This document shows positions 61,001-64,000 of a DNA stretch of 64,000 nucleotides, piece by piece. A model generated the notes under the pieces. The model did no database searches and had not been told where the DNA came from. It saw only the letters and a program-made list of their open reading frames with translations. The stretch covers positions 2,666,001 through 2,730,000 of the forward strand of contig OZ244254.1 of the NCBI GenBank assembly GCA_965217205.1, read 5' to 3'. The translations under genes and the position numbers were made by a program. Within the stretch, counting starts at the first letter, position 1, and every line of letters starts with the position of its first letter. The stretch is from Maricaulis sp947259345 (GTDB lineage Bacteria > Pseudomonadota > Alphaproteobacteria > Caulobacterales > Maricaulaceae).

Positions 61001-61105
61001 ATCGAAAGCCTCGCGCAGCGTCGTCGCAATGGCGCGCAGGAAATCCGCTTGAGGCGGGAGGGTGTAGAGGCTGGGCCCGGACGTATCGAAGAGCCGCTCG
61101 CTCAC
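58055..61105 (-). CDS. addB: Double-strand break repair protein AddB
   Basis: 1016 residues. N-terminal helicase-like domain (LILTPTRRAAKALGDVFAEL at about 48-67) that lacks a functional Walker A, as in alphaproteobacterial AddB, and the C-terminal nuclease with LTGRSDRFDRHPDGRLDIIDYKTGSSSSAKLIE, including the DYKTG Mg-binding motif. It scans Chi and cuts one strand. It overlaps both addA and murU by four bases (ATGA), so the three are translated together. Confidence 0.96.
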   Translation of the reverse strand: MSERLFDTSGPSLYTLPPQADFLRAIATTLREAFDAAENPDALTRLLILTPTRRAAKALGDVFAELAGNGVALLPLIRPIGDVDVDDPPFEPGELAGLAAPSISPERRRYELARLILAKETALGRPIGVGGALSLADSLAALLDDLATEDASNLAALDEAVETYLPADRREAVEFLDIVQRIWPARLAELGLTDAASRRSLVLRELVARWSREAPNHPVLAVGSTGSIPAARDLMAVIANLPRGAVVLPGFDWDADQSAWDSIADDHPQWAMKRFVEDLGLPRERVKAWPGAAETADAARRRRLIAEALRPADTTDEWLTRIATLTDQYGDDFFTAGLDGLSLVETPDEISEARACALMLRETLETPDRTAILVTPDRMLARRVSAEMIRFGARLDDSGGAALAETPSGAFLTRLLDAVTDCGSVVALTALWGSPLFRGGCSRGQAHTVLAKFEAEALRGARPGQDLAAIRARLDGEFVKLFPDDRARIEAILDRLEAAFASLLADGKRPARDWARAHAEAAEALAEDDSGSGAEAVWSGEGGEAAAGLLRSLLEESEALPDMRLRDYAQAFAEMCRSRRVAPRLGVHPRLQVLGPLEARLITADRVILAGLNEGVWPPGPGADPWLSAGMRRKVGLGAPERRYGLAAHDFAQLAAAPEVILTRAQKSEGSPTVASRWVWRLKTLARGALGDTAKRSFAPDIDYVALSRALDDPGTPPVPAPRPAPCPPVSVRPRRMSITEIRTWVRDPYSIYARHVLGLRRLDPADMPPGPRERGSALHDALEAVVPNWTDGVPDDAVAQLLAVAEPHLEAVGFGPEDRVLERARFERAARWLVGWEVERRARGIALDKVEIKGRMRFDGPAGEWALTGRSDRFDRHPDGRLDIIDYKTGSSSSAKLIEAGFDPQLPLTAAMARDGAFEGLAAGAPAGLYYISLPGNAMGGKEVRIDGSKSLEAGEFADQAVEDLRQWIARFDDETMSYGSQIRAQYVNDYGDFDHLARRGEWASAAGEKPEGGA

Positions 61106-61815
61106 CGCGCCAGCCGGGCTTCCGCCTCAGCCAGGGCAATGGGATCACCGACATGCATCCAGAATTCCGGCAACACGACCCCGTGCAGCCGCCCGGCACC
61201 GGCGAGCTCGCGCCAGACCTCCATCATCGAGAAGCGCGAGACCGGTCGCCCGGCCAGGGCGCGCGGATGCAGGATCTGGACGCCGGCATAGGCGAAGGGC
61301 GCGCGCGCCGCCTCGCCCCGAAAGCGGACCCGTCCATCACCTTCCAGGAAGGAGTCACCGGGACCATCAAAGCCGAGTGTCTCGCCCATGGGGGCCATCA
61401 GGAGCAGGGCATCCATTTGGCTGTCATCCCAGGCCGCCCGCAAACTGTCGAGCGAGGCGGCGCCCGCCTCTTCCCAGATCGCATCAATATTGGAAATGAA
61501 AACCGGGTCAGTCCCCAGCTCGGGCAGGGCCTTGACCACGCCGCCGCCGGTTTCCAGCACCTCACCGCGTTCGTCGGAGATAATGATCTCGGGCGCGTGG
61601 CTCCGACCGGCCAGATGCGCCTCCATCGAATCAGCGAAATGGTGGATATTGACCACACAGCGCTCGACCCCGCCCGCCGCATAGCGGTCGAGAACCCAGT
61701 CCAGCAGGGCCTTGCCGCCGACCTCGACCAGGGCTTTGGGCCGGTCATTGGTGACCGGTCGCATGCGCGTCCCCAAACCGGCGGCGAGCGCCATGGCGGT
61801 GCGGATCTCAATCAT
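61102..61815 (-). CDS. murU: Nucleotidyltransferase, probably MurNAc-1-phosphate uridylyltransferase
   Basis: 237 residues. The sugar nucleotidyltransferase signature MALAAGLGTRMRPVTNDRPKALVEVGGKALLDWVL is at the N-terminus and SNIDAIWEE near residue 105 carries the Mg-binding Asp. Its gene overlaps amgK, and AmgK-MurU are the pair that turn N-acetylmuramic acid into UDP-MurNAc in the cell-wall recycling route found in Pseudomonas and Caulobacter. The alternative, a generic sugar-1-phosphate nucleotidyltransferase, is less likely because of the neighbour. ATG 61815 starts MIEIRTAM. Confidence 0.85.
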   Translation of the reverse strand: MIEIRTAMALAAGLGTRMRPVTNDRPKALVEVGGKALLDWVLDRYAAGGVERCVVNIHHFADSMEAHLAGRSHAPEIIISDERGEVLETGGGVVKALPELGTDPVFISNIDAIWEEAGAASLDSLRAAWDDSQMDALLLMAPMGETLGFDGPGDSFLEGDGRVRFRGEAARAPFAYAGVQILHPRALAGRPVSRFSMMEVWRELAGAGRLHGVVLPEFWMHVGDPIALAEAEARLAR

Positions 61816-62912
61816 TTGTGCGCTTCCGCGAAGACCTGCGGTGCATGCGACTTCACCCACATGTGCAGCGGCATCAGGGCCGGGTGCTGGAGGTCGGCCA
61901 CAAAATGGCGGGCGACGCGCGGCAAGAGGTCGAGATAGCGCTGCTTGCCATCGCGCATGGCGAGGCGGACGAATATCCCCAGGATCTTGGCATTGCGCTG
62001 GGCCCCGAGAACGGCATAGGCGGCATCAAATCCGGCCGCATCCTCAATCCCGGCCTGGGCGACGAAACGGGCCTTGAGCGGCACCGCCAGCTTGCGCTCC
62101 ACATTGCGCCGGGCATCCTCGAGGAGCGAGACGAGGTCATAGGCCGGGTGCCCGATCAACGCGTCCTGAAAGTCGAGCAGGCCGATTTCGGCCTCGCCGT
62201 CCCGCTCGGGCAGATAGATCAAGTTCTCGGCATGGAAATCTCGCAGGACCAGACCGGGCGCACAATGATCCAGACGCTCGAAGGCGCGGGCCCAGATTGA
62301 GCGCCAGTCATCGCGTGCGGCGGCGTCGAGCCCGGCGCCGACATGCTTGTCCATGAACCAGTCGAGGAAGAGGTCCGCCTCGGCCATCAGCGCCGTCGCA
62401 TCATAGCGCAGGAGCGGCCAGGACTGCCCGTCGCGCTCCACCGACGCCGGGAAGCTGGACCGGTAGATCGCCGCGAGCACATCCACCGCCTTGGCGTAGA
62501 GCGTACCCTCATGCAGCGTCCCGGGCAGCAAGCGCGCAATCAGATCATCGCCGAGATCCTCCAGCAGGAGGAAGCCATGCTCGATATCGCTGGCGAGGAT
62601 GGTTGGCGCCGAGAATCCGCGCTCGCACAGGGCATCGGCCAGACCGGCAAAGGCCACCAGGTTGGACCCGGCCAGACGCGCCACGGCGTTATAGCCCAGC
62701 GCTGCGCGTTTATCGGGGTCAGCGTCAGGCGGACAGACGGGCGCTTCGGCGGATGCCGGCGCATCCATCAGCATGGCCATTTCGGCGCCCTTGACCAAGC
62801 GGACATAGCGCCGCGTGGAGGCGTCACCGGGCAATGGCTGATGCTCGGCATCGCCCCATCCGGCAGCGTCCAGGAAGGCCGTCATTGCGGCGTTTCGGTC
62901 AGATTTCGTCAA
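61812..62912 (-). CDS. amgK: Anomeric MurNAc/GlcNAc kinase (aminoglycoside phosphotransferase family)
   Basis: 366 residues of the APH kinase fold. Catalytic loop LVLRDFHAENLIYLPERDG (HxDxxxxN-type, here DFHAEN) and the metal Asp in IGLLDFQDALIGHPAYDLVSLLEDA. AmgK phosphorylates MurNAc at C1 for recycling to UDP-MurNAc, which avoids fosfomycin-blocked MurA. It overlaps murU (ATGA) and tsaE (14 bp), showing a continuous operon. Confidence 0.9.
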   Translation of the reverse strand: MTKSDRNAAMTAFLDAAGWGDAEHQPLPGDASTRRYVRLVKGAEMAMLMDAPASAEAPVCPPDADPDKRAALGYNAVARLAGSNLVAFAGLADALCERGFSAPTILASDIEHGFLLLEDLGDDLIARLLPGTLHEGTLYAKAVDVLAAIYRSSFPASVERDGQSWPLLRYDATALMAEADLFLDWFMDKHVGAGLDAAARDDWRSIWARAFERLDHCAPGLVLRDFHAENLIYLPERDGEAEIGLLDFQDALIGHPAYDLVSLLEDARRNVERKLAVPLKARFVAQAGIEDAAGFDAAYAVLGAQRNAKILGIFVRLAMRDGKQRYLDLLPRVARHFVADLQHPALMPLHMWVKSHAPQVFAEAHK

Positions 62913-63375
62913 GGCGTGTCTCCCACTCCCCGAACCCTGTTAAGCGTGCCCGCCGCGGTGTGTCCATGGCGTCGCCCGGACTATCCCCGGCCATTTCGAG
63001 ATGGATTTCCAGACGGTCATCCGGCACCAGGCCGAACAGCCGGTCCGGCCATTCAATCATCACGATGATGTCACCAAAGGCGTCGTCCAGACCCAGCTCG
63101 TCCAGCTCCCGGGCGTGTTCGATCCGGTAGAGATCGGCATGCCAGAGCTCGCCCTTATCGCCCTCATAGGTCTGGATCAGCGTATAGGTCGGGCTGGGCG
63201 CATCCTCGACGCCACACAGGGTCGCAATGACCGTGCGGGCCAAGGTCGTCTTGCCGGCGCCGAGATCACCGGTCAGAAAGACGGTGTCACCGGGGCGCAA
63301 AGCCACGGACAGGCGATTGGCGAGGGCCTGCGTGGCTGCCAGGTCGGGCAAGGAAACAGTGTTCGAATTCCCCAT
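62899..63375 (-). CDS. tsaE: tRNA threonylcarbamoyladenosine synthesis ATPase TsaE
   Basis: 158 residues. P-loop GDLGAGKTTLARTVIATL at about residues 37-55, then SPTYTLIQTYEG and HADLYRIEHARELDELGL, and VMIEWPDRL, the TsaE pattern. With TsaB and TsaD it makes the t6A modification at A37 of ANN-decoding tRNAs. It starts the minus-strand operon tsaE-amgK-murU-addB-addA and overlaps amgK by 14 bp. Confidence 0.95.
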   Translation of the reverse strand: MGNSNTVSLPDLAATQALANRLSVALRPGDTVFLTGDLGAGKTTLARTVIATLCGVEDAPSPTYTLIQTYEGDKGELWHADLYRIEHARELDELGLDDAFGDIIVMIEWPDRLFGLVPDDRLEIHLEMAGDSPGDAMDTPRRARLTGFGEWETRLDEI

Positions 63376-63478
63376 GGATTGCGCTTAGCGAAGCCCGCCC
63401 GGAACGGCAAGCGGTGAGGCTGAATCTTGACTCGGCCGTGAACGCTGTTCATGTGCTGGGGACCCAACGGAGACAAGC

Positions 63479-63799
63479 ATGCCGAAGATCACTTATATCG
63501 AGCACAACGGAACCGAACACGTCATCGATGTCGCCACCGGGCTGACCGTGATGGAAGGCGCCGTGCGCAATCTGGTTCCCGGAATCGACGCCGATTGTGG
63601 CGGCGCCTGCGCCTGTGCGACCTGTCACGTCTATGTCGACCCGGCCTGGGCCGACAAGACCGGTTCGCGCGAAGCGATGGAAGACTCGATGCTGGATTTC
63701 GCTGAAGCGGTTCAGGAGACCTCGCGCCTGTCCTGCCAGATCAAGGTCACCGACGCCCTGGACGGCCTGGTCGTGCGGATGCCGCAGGACCAGGGCTGA
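63479..63799 (+). CDS. 2Fe-2S ferredoxin (adrenodoxin type)
   Basis: 106 residues. The [2Fe-2S] ligands are in DADCGGACACATCHVYVDP (C-x5-C-x2-C) and the fourth Cys in LSCQIKV. The sequence is of the vertebrate-type/FdxE group that serves P450 or biosynthetic monooxygenases, with acidic EDSMLDFAEAVQETSRLSC. Electron donor and acceptor are not encoded nearby. It is divergent from tsaE across about 100 bp without a gene. Confidence 0.93.
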   Translation: MPKITYIEHNGTEHVIDVATGLTVMEGAVRNLVPGIDADCGGACACATCHVYVDPAWADKTGSREAMEDSMLDFAEAVQETSRLSCQIKVTDALDGLVVRMPQDQG

Positions 63800-63840
63800 T
63801 CGCCCCGGCACGACCGCGACCACAACAACCAATCTGACGA

Positions 63841-64000
63841 TTATTCGGCGCGGGCCCGATCGCCCGCCAAGCGCGTCGCCGCCCGGTTGGCGAGATCCAG
63901 CTCGGGTGGCACCGCCGTGCTGCGCGGCTCCAATGGCAGGTGGCAGGAAACCAGCGTGCCATTCTCCGGCTCTGACTGAAGCTCGACCCAACCGCCATGA
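63841..64000 (-). CDS. C-terminal end of a sensor histidine kinase (partial)
   Basis: The last 53 codons before the TAA at 63841-63843. HGGWVELQSEPENGTLVSCHLPL is the final part of a histidine-kinase ATPase domain (G2 region and last strand), followed by a short Arg/Ala-rich tail ending DRARAE. The sensor and His-box parts lie beyond the window, so its signal is unknown. Confidence 0.75.
   Translation of the reverse strand, partial: HGGWVELQSEPENGTLVSCHLPLEPRSTAVPPELDLANRAATRLAGDRARAE

Overview
The window reads as chromosomal DNA of a dimorphic, Caulobacter-type alphaproteobacterium, most likely Hyphomonadaceae/Maricaulales (for example a Maricaulis-like marine bacterium). This rests on high GC, on alphaproteobacterial gene orders (rnd-lptC-lptA-lptB-rpoN-hpf-ptsN; aroA-cmk-rpsA-ihfB; trpF-trpB-trpA-accD-folC; tsaE-amgK-murU-addB-addA-trxA), on an FzlA-like division protein, and on TTAA-N7-TTAA (CtrA-type) boxes. 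The taxon is inferred; there is no rRNA here to fix it. No prophage, insertion sequence or CRISPR array was seen.

Layout. 1-5 kb: an amine oxidase fragment, EipA, an acetyltransferase, a divergent MerR/cation-transporter pair with a clear MerR-type operator, a lipoprotein and a peptidoglycan-binding/Sel1 protein behind a perfect CtrA box. 5-18 kb: the normally compact infC-rpmI-rplT-pheS-pheT cluster, all on the minus strand but spread over 12.4 kb. It is interrupted by a HEAT-like gene, a MerC protein with a Zur-like operator, two secreted proteins built from one repeated domain, an MFS exporter, and a tandem pair of paralogous membrane-anchored proteins between pheS and pheT. 17.8-30 kb: two glycosyltransferases, a TPR protein, a diguanylate cyclase with a dead receiver, queG, fzlA, a CDF metal exporter, uppP, a CPBP protease, an NDUFA9-like protein, small secreted proteins and tRNA-Leu.

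30-46 kb: an MBOAT acyltransferase with a lipase-like partner behind a perfect CtrA box; RNase D; the Lpt transport genes; rpoN, hpf and ptsN; a Sel1 protein; tRNA-Ala; aroA, cmk, rpsA and ihfB; a zincin-like SprA-family protein; and a LysR gene facing a 50-residue ORF across an inverted repeat. 46-54 kb: a long hairpin element, then trpF-trpB-[brnT-brnA]-trpA-accD-folC, with a type II toxin-antitoxin pair inserted in the trp operon. folC has no ATG, GTG or TTG start for its full length. 54-64 kb: trxA and a tightly overlapped operon joining tRNA modification (tsaE), muramic-acid recycling (amgK, murU) and double-strand-break repair (addB, addA), then a ferredoxin and the end of a histidine kinase.

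Functional picture: housekeeping translation, envelope assembly (LPS transport, undecaprenyl phosphate, cell-wall recycling, division curvature) and tryptophan/fatty-acid/folate supply, with envelope genes that may be tied to the CtrA cell-cycle circuit. The best candidates for unusual biology are the BrnTA insertion in trp, the non-canonical starts of folC and infC, the WxCDDD repeat proteins, the paralogue pair inside pheST, and the Zur-like operator at the MerC gene.
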